Assembly: GCA_014379585.1 (NCBI GenBank)
Contig: JACMLN010000159.1
Location: 1 to 39,494, forward strand
DNA length: 39,494 nt
Direction of reading: 5' to 3'
Origin: Gloeobacterales cyanobacterium ES-bin-313
Lineage (GTDB): Bacteria > Cyanobacteriota > Cyanobacteriia > Gloeobacterales > Gloeobacteraceae
Part shown: positions 32,654-39,494 of the stretch, piece by piece
How the letters are laid out: every line of letters starts with the position of its first letter
How positions within the stretch are numbered: position 1 is the stretch's first letter
Translations under genes and position numbers: made by a program
The notes under the pieces: generated by a model
What the model was told of the DNA's origin: nothing
What the model saw: the letters and a program-made list of their open reading frames with translations, nothing else
The model's database searches: none

Positions 32654-35275
32654 ATGTTGCAATTTTCCAGCAAACAGAGAAAGTTTTTTGTGCGCCCAGA
32701 AAGCTTCTTTCTGCCACTACTTTCTCTTATAGTTCTTTTAGGCATGTGCTTGCCTAGTATGGCCGCAGCGACTTTTCGCGCGAATAGTGGTGGTGCCCAA
32801 TATACAAGCAGCACCACAGGTACCTGGAACGCCGACAGTAGTTACACTGGCAGTTCTACAACCTACAGTAATACCAACACAATCGCCAATACCGCTGACC
32901 CCAAACTTTATCAGTCAGAACGGTGGGGCAGTTCCTTTGGATACAGTGTCCCAGTCGCCAATGGTTCCTATACGCTCAATCTCTACTTCGCTGAGATTTT
33001 CTACACCAGCACGGGTAAGCGGGTCTTCAATGTCGCGGCTCAAGGTAAAACAGTCTTGAGTAACTTCGATATCGTTGCAGCCGCAGGTGGGGCGAATCGA
33101 GCAGTTGTCAAAAGTATCCCAGTGACGGTTACGAACGGAGTTTTGAGTGTTAACCTCACAAGTGTCGTGGGCGATGCAAAAATTTCGGCAGTTGAGCTAG
33201 TTGCAGTAGCAAGCACTCCACCTGTGACTACTTCATCAGCGAGTTTTCGTGCCAATAGTGGTGGTGCCCAATATACAAGCAGCACCACAGGTACCTGGAA
33301 AGCTGACAGTAGTTACACTGGCAACGGTTGGGGCTACAGCAATTCCAACACCATTGCCAATACTGCTGACCAAAAACTTTACCAATCGGAGCGCACAGGC
33401 AGTTCCTTTGGCTATAGCATTCCACTTGTGAATGGCTCCTACACGCTCAATCTCTACTTTGCAGAGATTTTTTACTCAAGCACCGGGCAACGAGTTTTTA
33501 ATGTTGCAGCCCAAGGCAAGACCGTTTTGGGCAACTTTGACATCGTTGCAGCTGCAGGCGGAGCCAACCGAGCGATTGTCAAAAGTATTCCTGTGACGGT
33601 GACGAATGGGGTTCTGAGTGTCAATCTCACTGGCGTAGTCGCTAGTCCAAAAATTTCCGCAATCGAAGTTGTAGGAGCAGGGAGTGCTCCACCGCCGCCA
33701 CCGCCTGTTCCCACACCTGTAACGGTGACGTTAAGCCCCATCGCCAATAGCTCTGCTGTCTCAGGGGTGATCTACCAGCAAGCGACGACCTCTTCCCCGG
33801 TAGATTCAGTCCTTTTCTACGTCGATGGCAGTTTAGTCAACACAGCAACAACATCCCCCTACTATCTAGGTGGTACGACCAATGGACAACCCAACGGTTA
33901 TAGTACAGCGAGTCTTTCGCCAGGGCTGCATACACTGCAAGCCATAGCAACCGTTGGTAGTACGACCTACGCTTCATCGACGTTGAGCTTTACGGTTGCG
34001 CCTCCCAGTCCTACAGGCAGCCTGTATCCGATCCCATTTAGTAGCCAGTACATCGGCCCATCGCGTTCAGTCACCCAGACGACTTCTCAGGTCATGGATG
34101 CAGTCGGTGCGCCTGGATCGCCAAGCAACCCGAACTTGTCGAACTGGAGTCCAGTAACCTGGGCGAGTCCTCAGGCTGCTAGCAATTTTACAAACCAAAT
34201 GGTGGCTTGGTACCTCGCAAATGGTATCCAACCGACGATCAATGCCAACGATACCCGCAGAGTCCAAGTCTACTCTGGAGTGACCTACGGGCCATCCTAT
34301 GCGCCTCGTGATGGCATCGACAAAGATGCGGCAGACAACAAGCTGTTACCCAATGAAAGCGACTGGCCACATCTACGAGTACCCTCAAGTGCCTTTGGGT
34401 ATGGTGGCAACCCTATGCCTTATCCCGTTATGCCCGCTACGGCAGCAGGACAACCTGGGTGGTGGTACTACGTCGGCTCTGCCTCGGAACCGCTTAGAGA
34501 CGTTTGGAACCATACGCTTAGTTATGGGAATACCACCCAACAATTTACGAGCGTTTATGGCTTGGTTGGCAAAATTCGTTACACAATTCCCTCGAATTAC
34601 GTACCCGTGTATCGGCAAAGTGGAGACAATGCAGCAATTATTGCTGGCCCACAATCCAACGGTGTTGGAGCGATGACAGAGTTGTACCATGCTTTAGAAG
34701 GTGGTGGTAGCTACGCTGGAACCATCGGGACGCAGTACAACAACGGTTTGCAGTCATACCCATACAAGCTTGAAGATGGTAGCAGTTCTGCTTCGAAAGA
34801 AAAGTACGCAGCAAAACTGATTACCTCTCAAGATGCTGCCAAAGTTGCAAGTGGGGAGATCAAATTCTTCGATCACCCGATTGGTTTTGCGGTCTACCAA
34901 CATTTTTTTGCTGTCGTACCTGCAAGCCAAAGCCGTGACATGGGTATGGGCAGTAAAGCAAGCACTGGTTGGGGCTGGCTCCCCTACGGTGGACGGGTAC
35001 GCTTGATGCTCAGTGACGATGAGATCGATGCTCTCACATCCAATCTCATGGCTCGCGCCATCGCCAAAACCTTTAACCGCTATGGTGGGGTTGCTATGGA
35101 CGGGACTGGCTGGGATCAGCAGCAAGTATCGATACGTGCCTCTGTTCTCACATCAGAGTTGACCCCCTTTGGTGGCGAGAGTGCTGTGAATTCCGAACTG
35201 AACAACCTCTTTAATACTTCACAGGTCAAACAAAACTGGGCACTGGTCATTCCTCCCATGTGGCCAACCAAATAG
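32654..35275 (+). CDS. secreted protein with two malectin domains, an Ig-like domain and an unknown C-terminal domain
   Basis: 873 residues. A long basic N-terminus leads to a hydrophobic signal segment (about 18-38, ending PSMAAA). Two malectin-like carbohydrate-binding domains follow (about 39-185 and 196-339; each FRANSGGAQY...LYQSER...GSYTLNLYFAEIF...GKRVFNVAAQGKTV), near 84% identical by my count. A Pro-rich linker leads to a bacterial Ig-like domain (about 355-450). The last 420 residues are rich in Asn, Tyr, Ser and Trp and I do not recognise them. Malectin domains bind glucose-rich glycans, so a role on exopolysaccharide is plausible. GGGGAAG precedes the ATG by about 3 nt. The gene stands alone, between AT-rich gap and terminator. 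Confidence 0.85.
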   Translation: MLQFSSKQRKFFVRPESFFLPLLSLIVLLGMCLPSMAAATFRANSGGAQYTSSTTGTWNADSSYTGSSTTYSNTNTIANTADPKLYQSERWGSSFGYSVPVANGSYTLNLYFAEIFYTSTGKRVFNVAAQGKTVLSNFDIVAAAGGANRAVVKSIPVTVTNGVLSVNLTSVVGDAKISAVELVAVASTPPVTTSSASFRANSGGAQYTSSTTGTWKADSSYTGNGWGYSNSNTIANTADQKLYQSERTGSSFGYSIPLVNGSYTLNLYFAEIFYSSTGQRVFNVAAQGKTVLGNFDIVAAAGGANRAIVKSIPVTVTNGVLSVNLTGVVASPKISAIEVVGAGSAPPPPPPVPTPVTVTLSPIANSSAVSGVIYQQATTSSPVDSVLFYVDGSLVNTATTSPYYLGGTTNGQPNGYSTASLSPGLHTLQAIATVGSTTYASSTLSFTVAPPSPTGSLYPIPFSSQYIGPSRSVTQTTSQVMDAVGAPGSPSNPNLSNWSPVTWASPQAASNFTNQMVAWYLANGIQPTINANDTRRVQVYSGVTYGPSYAPRDGIDKDAADNKLLPNESDWPHLRVPSSAFGYGGNPMPYPVMPATAAGQPGWWYYVGSASEPLRDVWNHTLSYGNTTQQFTSVYGLVGKIRYTIPSNYVPVYRQSGDNAAIIAGPQSNGVGAMTELYHALEGGGSYAGTIGTQYNNGLQSYPYKLEDGSSSASKEKYAAKLITSQDAAKVASGEIKFFDHPIGFAVYQHFFAVVPASQSRDMGMGSKASTGWGWLPYGGRVRLMLSDDEIDALTSNLMARAIAKTFNRYGGVAMDGTGWDQQQVSIRASVLTSELTPFGGESAVNSELNNLFNTSQVKQNWALVIPPMWPTK
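32783..33300 (+). repeat. 47-bp exact direct repeat within tandem malectin domains
   Basis: Bases 32783-32829 and 33254-33300 are identical over 47 nt, at an offset of 471 bp (157 codons). The surrounding domains are also very similar, so the second malectin domain arose by a recent in-frame tandem duplication. Confidence 0.9.
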
Positions 35276-35330
35276 GCCAGCAATCCAGATGCGATCAATC
35301 GCTCTAGAACCGTAAATCGGCCTAAATATC

Positions 35331-35359
35331 AATGCCGGGGGCTTGTCCCCCGGCATTTT
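35331..35359 (+). terminator. intrinsic terminator of the malectin gene
   Basis: AATGCCGGGGG (35331-35341) pairs with CCCCCGGCATT (35347-35357) over loop CTTGT, followed by TTTT to 35359. Strong rho-independent terminator about 55 nt after the stop codon. Confidence 0.92.
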
Positions 35360-35533
35360 CATGATCTAGGACTGCAACTTGAAGGCAAGTCACAGCCACG
35401 GAGCCAAAAAGTCGTTGGGCAAACCGACAGCACGAAAAGCACTTGCTTATCGGATGCTGCATAAAGTACTCTCAGGCCAGTTGGGTTCCTGTGCACTTCA
35501 GTCTGAATTCACCTTCTAATTCTTGGTACCGAC

Positions 35534-36616
35534 ATGGAGAACCGCTCTGCGGGCAACCGGAAGTTGCTCTTACTGCAAACTCTGCGCGGCACGGCTGCTC
35601 TATTCGTCGTTCTCTATCACGCGGGGGGAATGTCCTTGTTCAAGCTCGGAAACCCGTTTCTGAACGGCGTCTTTGGGTTTGGTTCTGCTGGTGTCGATTT
35701 CTTTTTCGTGCTGAGCGGCTTCATCATTTTCTATATCCATTCAAAAGATTTAGGACACAAAGGGCGCTTGAAGTCGTTCATCACTAAACGCCTGCAGCGG
35801 ATCTACCCAATCTACTGGTTAGCTACCCTGCCACTGATTCCTTTCTATTTTCTGTTCCCTGCCTTTGGTGAAGGCTACGAGAAGAACCTCGATGTGATTG
35901 CCAGTTCGCTGCTGCTCATCCCTCAGTCCCACCCGCCAGTTCTCTCAGTTGGTTGGTCTTTGTCCCACGAGATGCTTTTTTACCTATGCTTCAGCCTAGC
36001 AATCCTGCTACCTCCCCGTCTTTCTCTAGCTCTGGCCTGGGTTTGGGGAACTGCAACCCTCGCCTTCAGCCTCACCCTCGCCTCCGGTTTTCCATCACCT
36101 AGCTATCTGGCAGACTTCTTCTTTAACGCCCGCAACTTGGAGTTTCTAGCCGGATGCTTGTGCGCCTACGCTCTGCGGCGCTGGACGCTGCCTGCTAGAG
36201 ATCTGATTGCCTTTTTTGGTGTAGCGCTGTTCGCTATTGCCGCTCTGCCTGGTTATCGAGAAATGGCTCCGCTCGGGTATGTCATTGCCTACGGTGTCCC
36301 TTCGGCACTCATTCTGCTTGGCTGTGCATCAAGAGATATGCATGCCCCGCTCAAAGTGCCAGCGTTTCTCGACTACCTGGGCAACGCTTCTTATTCGATC
36401 TATCTGGTGCATTTCCCGTTGCTACAGGTGACGATCAAAGCCTTTGGCTCCCTGGGAAGGGGGAGTGTGGTCGGCGAACATGTTGTGATCTTTGCAAGCG
36501 TAGGGATCGGAATTCTGGGCGGTTGCCTGTTTCACTCCTTCGTAGAGAAACCGCTCTTGCAGATCTTTAAGCAGTGGAGTGAAAATCGTCAGAAGCTGGA
36601 GAAGCAGTTTAGCTGA
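35534..36616 (+). CDS. acyltransferase family 3 membrane protein (OafA/YrhL-like)
   Basis: 360 residues with about ten hydrophobic helices. The family signatures are present: LQTLRGTAALFVVLYHAGG with the catalytic-type His, then SAGVDFFFVLSGFIIFY, and FITKRLQRIYPIYWL. VGWSLSHEMLFYLCF, another conserved block, lies near residue 140. Proteins of this family transfer acetyl or other acyl groups to sugars in exopolysaccharides, O-antigen or peptidoglycan, in the cytoplasmic membrane. The acceptor here is unknown; nearby rfbF-like gene and the malectin protein suggest a surface glycan. It ends with a short charged tail. Confidence 0.92.
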   Translation: MENRSAGNRKLLLLQTLRGTAALFVVLYHAGGMSLFKLGNPFLNGVFGFGSAGVDFFFVLSGFIIFYIHSKDLGHKGRLKSFITKRLQRIYPIYWLATLPLIPFYFLFPAFGEGYEKNLDVIASSLLLIPQSHPPVLSVGWSLSHEMLFYLCFSLAILLPPRLSLALAWVWGTATLAFSLTLASGFPSPSYLADFFFNARNLEFLAGCLCAYALRRWTLPARDLIAFFGVALFAIAALPGYREMAPLGYVIAYGVPSALILLGCASRDMHAPLKVPAFLDYLGNASYSIYLVHFPLLQVTIKAFGSLGRGSVVGEHVVIFASVGIGILGGCLFHSFVEKPLLQIFKQWSENRQKLEKQFS

Positions 36617-37407
36617 AATGCCATGCACCGATCTTTACGGCTGGTACATGAGAGCGTCAGTGAGCACTCTCCTACTCTCCCTTACTAGTATTTGTTAGGA
36701 TACTTTGACAATTGTGCGCCAAGCTTAATGTTGTTTCCCTGAATATGTATTGTTTTTCGCTGTAGCCGCCCTCTCTAGATCTATGGATAGGTGGTGGTGG
36801 GGATTATTGCTTCGTGTCTCTCAAATCGGCTAAGGGTGTTTGCGAAGGCGATCGGAATTTTCTCTCTGATTAGATAAGGCTGATCAGGCTATCCATAAGC
36901 TCAAATCTTCTCGTAATGCATAAAAAATCCCCAATACTGGCCTCAAGCCTGCATAAAATTTTGAACTGTATGTATATTCAGTAGAGGATCCAACAGCAAT
37001 ATGTTTTTAGACTTATGCTTACTATTTTTAGGCAAAGGTCTTGATCCTGGATTGGAGTGTAGATCGCGGGATATGCTACTGTTATCTCATCAAAAGCTCC
37101 TTACCTATACGGAGCAATAGTGGATGGCATTGGTAATAGTCCCTAGCTATAGAGCGCCCAAATGTCTAACTTCAATCACAAGTTACGTCCTTTTACCTAT
37201 ATATTTCCACTGAGAAAGTCGTTTTTTTACCAATGGGGTAATTACAGTCGAGGTGACATACTATCATCACCTACTCTCCCTCGCACAGCTCCATCGAGAA
37301 TGTCCCATCTCTCTCAAGGTTGATTGCAAGAGACGACACAATATAGAAAATATCCCTACTAAAACATGGAGGTTTAGCCAATTTCAAAAATTTTTAGCCG
37401 TGGCAGG
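36617..37407. other. AT-rich gene-poor gap
   Basis: No supported gene. A 39-codon plus-strand ORF (37001-37120) and a 16-codon ORF with three adjacent Trp codons (36783-36833) are open but have no SD, and ORFs of this size occur by chance in such sequence. The 12-mer CCTACTCTCCCT occurs at about 36671 and again at about 37267. I see no terminator hairpin for the acyltransferase gene. Confidence 0.45.
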
Positions 37408-37638
37408 ATGCAGTTGATCCAAACTTTGCCGCTACTGTTCAAACCTATCGGGGGTTCATGGGCTTTTGCAAAGCACCCATCTGTCACGTTTCTCGCCGCT
37501 TCAGCCAGTAGAAGTATGTATCCATTGCAACTGTTTTCGCTTTTCAAAGTGCCCAGTCTCAGCCAATACTTCCATTTCCAGTCGATTCTTTCCACTTCCA
37601 GTGAGTTCCTTCCATTTCCAGTGAGGCAAAGCGAATAA
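37408..37638 (+). CDS. doubtful 76-residue ORF overlapping the regulator start
   Basis: This ORF is open from ATG 37408 to a TAA (37636-37638) whose last A is the first base of the next ATG, a TAATG overlap typical of translational coupling. A weak GGCAGG precedes the start. The N-terminus is hydrophobic/aliphatic (MQLIQTLPLLFKPIGG). However, its 3' third consists of 20-bp tandem repeats, whose length is not a multiple of three, and the composition looks noncoding. I give it low weight. Confidence 0.22.
   Translation: MQLIQTLPLLFKPIGGSWAFAKHPSVTFLAASASRSMYPLQLFSLFKVPSLSQYFHFQSILSTSSEFLPFPVRQSE
37571..37630 (+). repeat. three tandem 20-bp direct repeats upstream of the NarL-type regulator
   Basis: Units at 37571-37590, 37591-37610 and 37611-37630 share TCCAYTTCCAGT at their start, with variation in the last eight bases. 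The array ends 7 bp before the ATG at 37638. Period 20 is close to two helical turns, so a protein could bind the same face of each unit. Confidence 0.85.
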
Positions 37639-38399
37639 TGAATATCACAACTTCCAAGCCGACTAAAATTTTAATAGTCGATGATCAAGCTGTATTCCGT
37701 AAAGGATTTTGCAGTATGCTCCACTCTGCAGGCAGCCCGTTCATCGTCGAGGAGGCCAGCGAAGGCCAGCGGGCAATACAGATGATTCGGCGTTCAAGAC
37801 CAGATCTTGTGTTACTCGATGCAGCGATGCCCGACCTTGATGGAATGCAGGTCGTTCATCATGTCCATGAATTTGATCCATCAGTAAAAATTTTAATTGT
37901 CACCGACGTAGAAGATGATTTTCTGCTGGCGTTTCGCGCTGGCGCCAATGGCTGCATCCTCAAAAATGTTGAAAATCAAGAATTACTAAATGCTGTTGGA
38001 TTAGTCCTTTCTGGCTACCTAGTTTATGGTAGGGCGATCACAAAGATCATTATCGAAAATGACCACCTCGCTGAGAAAACTGCTAAGTACAGCAAGATGG
38101 TGATGCAACTGACTGCGCGGGAACTTGAGGTTTTAAGTTTAATCTCCCAAGAACTCACCAACGCTGAGATCGCAGAGCGGTTATTTATCAGCCCCCGCAC
38201 GGTCGATGCACATCGTTCAAAATTGTTGCGTAAACTCGGTTCACGCAATACTGCTGGTCTGATGTGTATTGCCATGGAACTTGGATTGGTTTTCGATCAA
38301 GAAGATGGCTCCATCCACCAGACAGCCTTACAAGCTTCCGTTGGCAATCGGAGGCACGAAAACGTTGCATATCTTAAACAGAGCATCAGTGTGGGATAA
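37638..38399 (+). CDS. NarL/LuxR-family response regulator
   Basis: 253 residues. Receiver domain (about 8-125) with acidic pair D15-D16 in LIVDDQAVF, phospho-acceptor D61 in LLDAAMPDLDG, the switch Thr in VTD and Lys in ILKN. C-terminal LuxR-type HTH (about 155-215): LTARELEVLSLISQELTNAEIAERL followed by ISPRTVDAHRSKLLRKLG. A tail of about 35 residues follows the HTH, which is longer than usual for this family. No sensor kinase gene is nearby, so it is an orphan. The three 20-bp repeats immediately before its ATG may be autoregulatory sites. Confidence 0.93.
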   Translation: MNITTSKPTKILIVDDQAVFRKGFCSMLHSAGSPFIVEEASEGQRAIQMIRRSRPDLVLLDAAMPDLDGMQVVHHVHEFDPSVKILIVTDVEDDFLLAFRAGANGCILKNVENQELLNAVGLVLSGYLVYGRAITKIIIENDHLAEKTAKYSKMVMQLTARELEVLSLISQELTNAEIAERLFISPRTVDAHRSKLLRKLGSRNTAGLMCIAMELGLVFDQEDGSIHQTALQASVGNRRHENVAYLKQSISVG

Positions 38400-38510
38400 G
38401 CAAGGAGCAGTTGATCCTTGCACCTATTCCCCGAAAAGGGGCAGAATGCATAGATAGTCACGACAGATTCGATTATAATTTTCATGTACAAAAATCGTTA
38501 ACTTTGATAC
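38400..38510. other. short gap after regulator
   Basis: This stretch has no gene. It leads into the two hairpins described next. Confidence 0.4.
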
Positions 38511-38538
38511 AGAAATCAGTTTTGCAGAACTGATTTCT
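38511..38538. other. hairpin 1 downstream of the regulator
   Basis: AGAAATCAGTT (38511-38521) pairs with AACTGATTTCT (38528-38538) over TTGCAG. Its 3' arm contains AGAACTG (38526-38532), which is also complementary to CAGTTCT in the 5' arm of hairpin 2 (38565-38571), so the two could be mutually exclusive. Confidence 0.65.
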
Positions 38539-38552
38539 ACAGATCGAATACT

Positions 38553-38723
38553 ATGACTAAATTGCAGTTCTTGATACTCATTTCAAGAACTGCAATTTGG
38601 TTTTTTGGCCTGCAAAGCTTGAATTCCAGATCGATAAAACTTTTTGGTGCTATCACTAATTTGGTACAGTATTTTTACTTAGTCATGGCCAATATTTTGC
38701 ACATTTTAATCGGTTTTTATTGA
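38553..38723 (+). CDS. doubtful 56-residue hydrophobic ORF
   Basis: An ORF from ATG 38553 to TGA 38721-38723 encodes a hydrophobic 56-residue peptide with two possible membrane helices (around LQFLILISRTAIWFFGL and VQYFYLVMANILHILIGF). It has no SD, and its first third is the terminator stem-loop, so it may be only a by-product of that sequence. If real it would resemble small membrane peptides; I do not claim it. Confidence 0.18.
   Translation: MTKLQFLILISRTAIWFFGLQSLNSRSIKLFGAITNLVQYFYLVMANILHILIGFY
38559..38606 (+). terminator. strong intrinsic terminator (hairpin 2)
   Basis: AAATTGCAGTTCTTGA (38559-38574) pairs perfectly, over 16 bp, with TCAAGAACTGCAATTT (38583-38598), with an 8-nt loop, then GG and a T-run (38601-38606). 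It probably ends the transcript of the NarL-type regulator gene. It also lies inside the small ORF 38553-38723. Confidence 0.82.
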
Positions 38724-38750
38724 AGACTTTACGATGGTAAACAGAGTCCG

Positions 38751-38791
38751 TCGGTGGACGAATTGGCTTTTTCACTAATTGCCTCCACCGA
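38751..38791. other. hairpin in intergenic region
   Basis: TCGGTGGA (38751-38758) pairs with TCCACCGA (38784-38791), and AATT (38761-38764) pairs with AATT (38777-38780) inside it. No T-run follows. Could be an RNA processing or binding element; the surrounding 38607-38954 otherwise holds nothing I can name. Confidence 0.45.
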
Positions 38792-38954
38792 TTACTTAGT
38801 GTCATGCTGTTAGTGTGATTCAGACCAAGATAGAAAATATTGTTTCGATAGTTGACCGTCTAAAGATTGGCATCGAGCAAAGAATTACCCGGCAGGCTTG
38901 ACGGTTTAACAATCTCAGCCTCCGAAATGCAACCTCTCACCCATGGAGGCCGAA

Positions 38955-39368
38955 GTGAGCAAAAGGTGTGAGCGAAATCGAAACCGAACCCGTGCAGGTG
39001 GCCGGCGGATTACCTGCCCGATCCACGGGTTTTGTTTAAAAAGCTGCAGTCGCAAGTATCCGATCTTTGCTGAAAATTTGGGTCAGTTGCGGGAGGGCGG
39101 CATCAGTAAACGCAGAGCGCAGCTTTCCTTAACGGTGTCCCAGACCGTGCCGCTGCAGCATGAATGGCTGGAGTCTTTTTGGTGCTACGAATGCAATGAC
39201 GTGACTTGGTATCACGTGCGCAAAGTGGATGATCGCCATTTACTCCAGACAGCAACGCCTGAGCACTGGCAACGGGCGACTGGAGTCGCACCGCCGCCTG
39301 GATTTAACCCTTCAGTCAGTGAATTCAGCCAGCGAGAAGCACACCTCAGTGTTCTGCGCATCCGCTAA
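38955..39368 (+). CDS. conserved cyanobacterial Cys/His protein of unknown function
   Basis: 137 residues from GTG 38955. The GGAGG at 38945-38949 is 5 nt ahead of this GTG, and the in-frame ATG 38943 would bury it, so GTG is the better start. The N-terminus (SKRCERNRNRTRAGGRRI) and CPIHG, with a second Cys pair in WCYECND and a nearby WYHVRK, suggest zinc-binding. From memory, proteins with this start are widespread in cyanobacteria and unannotated. It lies directly upstream of the rfbF-like gene (50-nt gap), suggesting a link with a surface-glycan locus, but this is inference. Confidence 0.72.
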   Translation: MSKRCERNRNRTRAGGRRITCPIHGFCLKSCSRKYPIFAENLGQLREGGISKRRAQLSLTVSQTVPLQHEWLESFWCYECNDVTWYHVRKVDDRHLLQTATPEHWQRATGVAPPPGFNPSVSEFSQREAHLSVLRIR

Positions 39369-39418
39369 AAAGGCTTCCTGAAATTTTTATTTAGCCCTAT
39401 TACCAAGAGAGAAATCCA

Positions 39419-39494
39419 ATGAAAGCAGTACTGCTAGCGGGCGGGTTGGGCACTCGCCTCAGTGAGGAAACTCAGATCAAGCCCAAGCCCATGG
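39419..39494 (+). CDS. rfbF: glucose-1-phosphate cytidylyltransferase-like nucleotidyltransferase, N-terminal fragment (3' end outside window)
   Basis: Only 25 codons are present: [20 protein letters not shown] and KPKPM. The G-G-L-G-T-R-L nucleotide loop followed by S-E-E-T is characteristic of the CDP-glucose pyrophosphorylase RfbF, while RmlA or GalU have different residues after GTR. RfbF makes CDP-glucose for dideoxy or branched sugars in O-antigen and other polysaccharides. GAGAG precedes the ATG by about 8 nt. The rest of the gene lies outside the window. Confidence 0.8.
   Translation, partial: MKAVLLAGGLGTRLSEETQIKPKPM

Noticed and set aside
36783-36833. 16-codon ORF with three consecutive Trp codons, like a trp leader peptide
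   Set aside because: No SD, no clear terminator/antiterminator pair after it and no tryptophan gene downstream.
37571-37630. CRISPR-like array
   Set aside because: The units are contiguous without spacers, only three copies, and no cas gene is present.
1-39494. Insertion sequences or transposase remnants
   Set aside because: No transposase motif, terminal inverted repeats with target duplication, or recombinase was recognised anywhere.

Overview
The window looks like a chromosomal segment of a cyanobacterium. Evidence: a complete pixGHIJL-type pilus-chemotaxis operon with a PatA-like (PATAN-REC) first gene, a divergent HmpF-like coiled-coil gene that belongs to cyanobacterial twitching motility, a cyanobacterial-type RNase II, a glycogen synthase and several small secreted proteins of cyanobacterial flavour. 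Base composition of the coding regions is moderately GC-rich, and I noticed only two GCGATCGC (HIP1) octamers. That is compatible with an early-branching, Gloeobacter- or Anthocerotibacter-like lineage, but I hold this lineage guess weakly. No transposase, integrase, phage gene or CRISPR array was seen.

Layout. 1-5.2 kb: C-terminus of a DinG/Rad3-type helicase, glycogen synthase (minus), a three-gene unit with two tandemly duplicated YbjQ-like proteins, a MOSC protein and tRNA-Pro(TGG). 5.3-8 kb: cytochrome b561, hisIE and a small secreted protein. 7-11.7 kb (minus): SNF2 helicase, SWIM zinc-finger protein and a very acidic repeat protein, apparently one operon. 11.8-22.7 kb: secreted hypotheticals, holB next to a serine beta-lactamase-like hydrolase, RNase II, a calcineurin-like phosphoesterase, an HU-like protein, an alpha/beta hydrolase, a YfcG-like GST, a two-repeat secreted protein, a TonB-C-like protein and an HNH endonuclease. 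22.7-31.6 kb: pixGHIJL (minus) ending in a strong terminator, and hmpF (plus) diverging from it. A second intrinsic terminator sits in the hmpF leader.

31.6 kb to the end: after tRNA-Arg(ACG) and its terminator the character changes. Genes become sparse and three AT-rich gaps of 0.5-1 kb appear. The genes here point to the cell surface and its regulation: a large secreted protein with two recently duplicated malectin domains, a membrane acyltransferase of the OafA type, an orphan NarL-type response regulator preceded by three 20-bp tandem repeats, a conserved Cys/His protein and the start of a glucose-1-phosphate cytidylyltransferase gene (rfbF-like) that is cut by the window edge. This looks like the edge of a surface-polysaccharide locus.

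The most promising undescribed items are: the acidic 11-residue-repeat protein coupled to the SNF2/SWIM pair; the terminator (possible attenuator) in front of hmpF; a small AT-rich unit (promoter, 40-codon ORF, hairpin) at 32.09-32.43 kb; the 20-bp tandem repeats abutting the NarL-type regulator; and the uncharacterised C-terminal half of the malectin protein.
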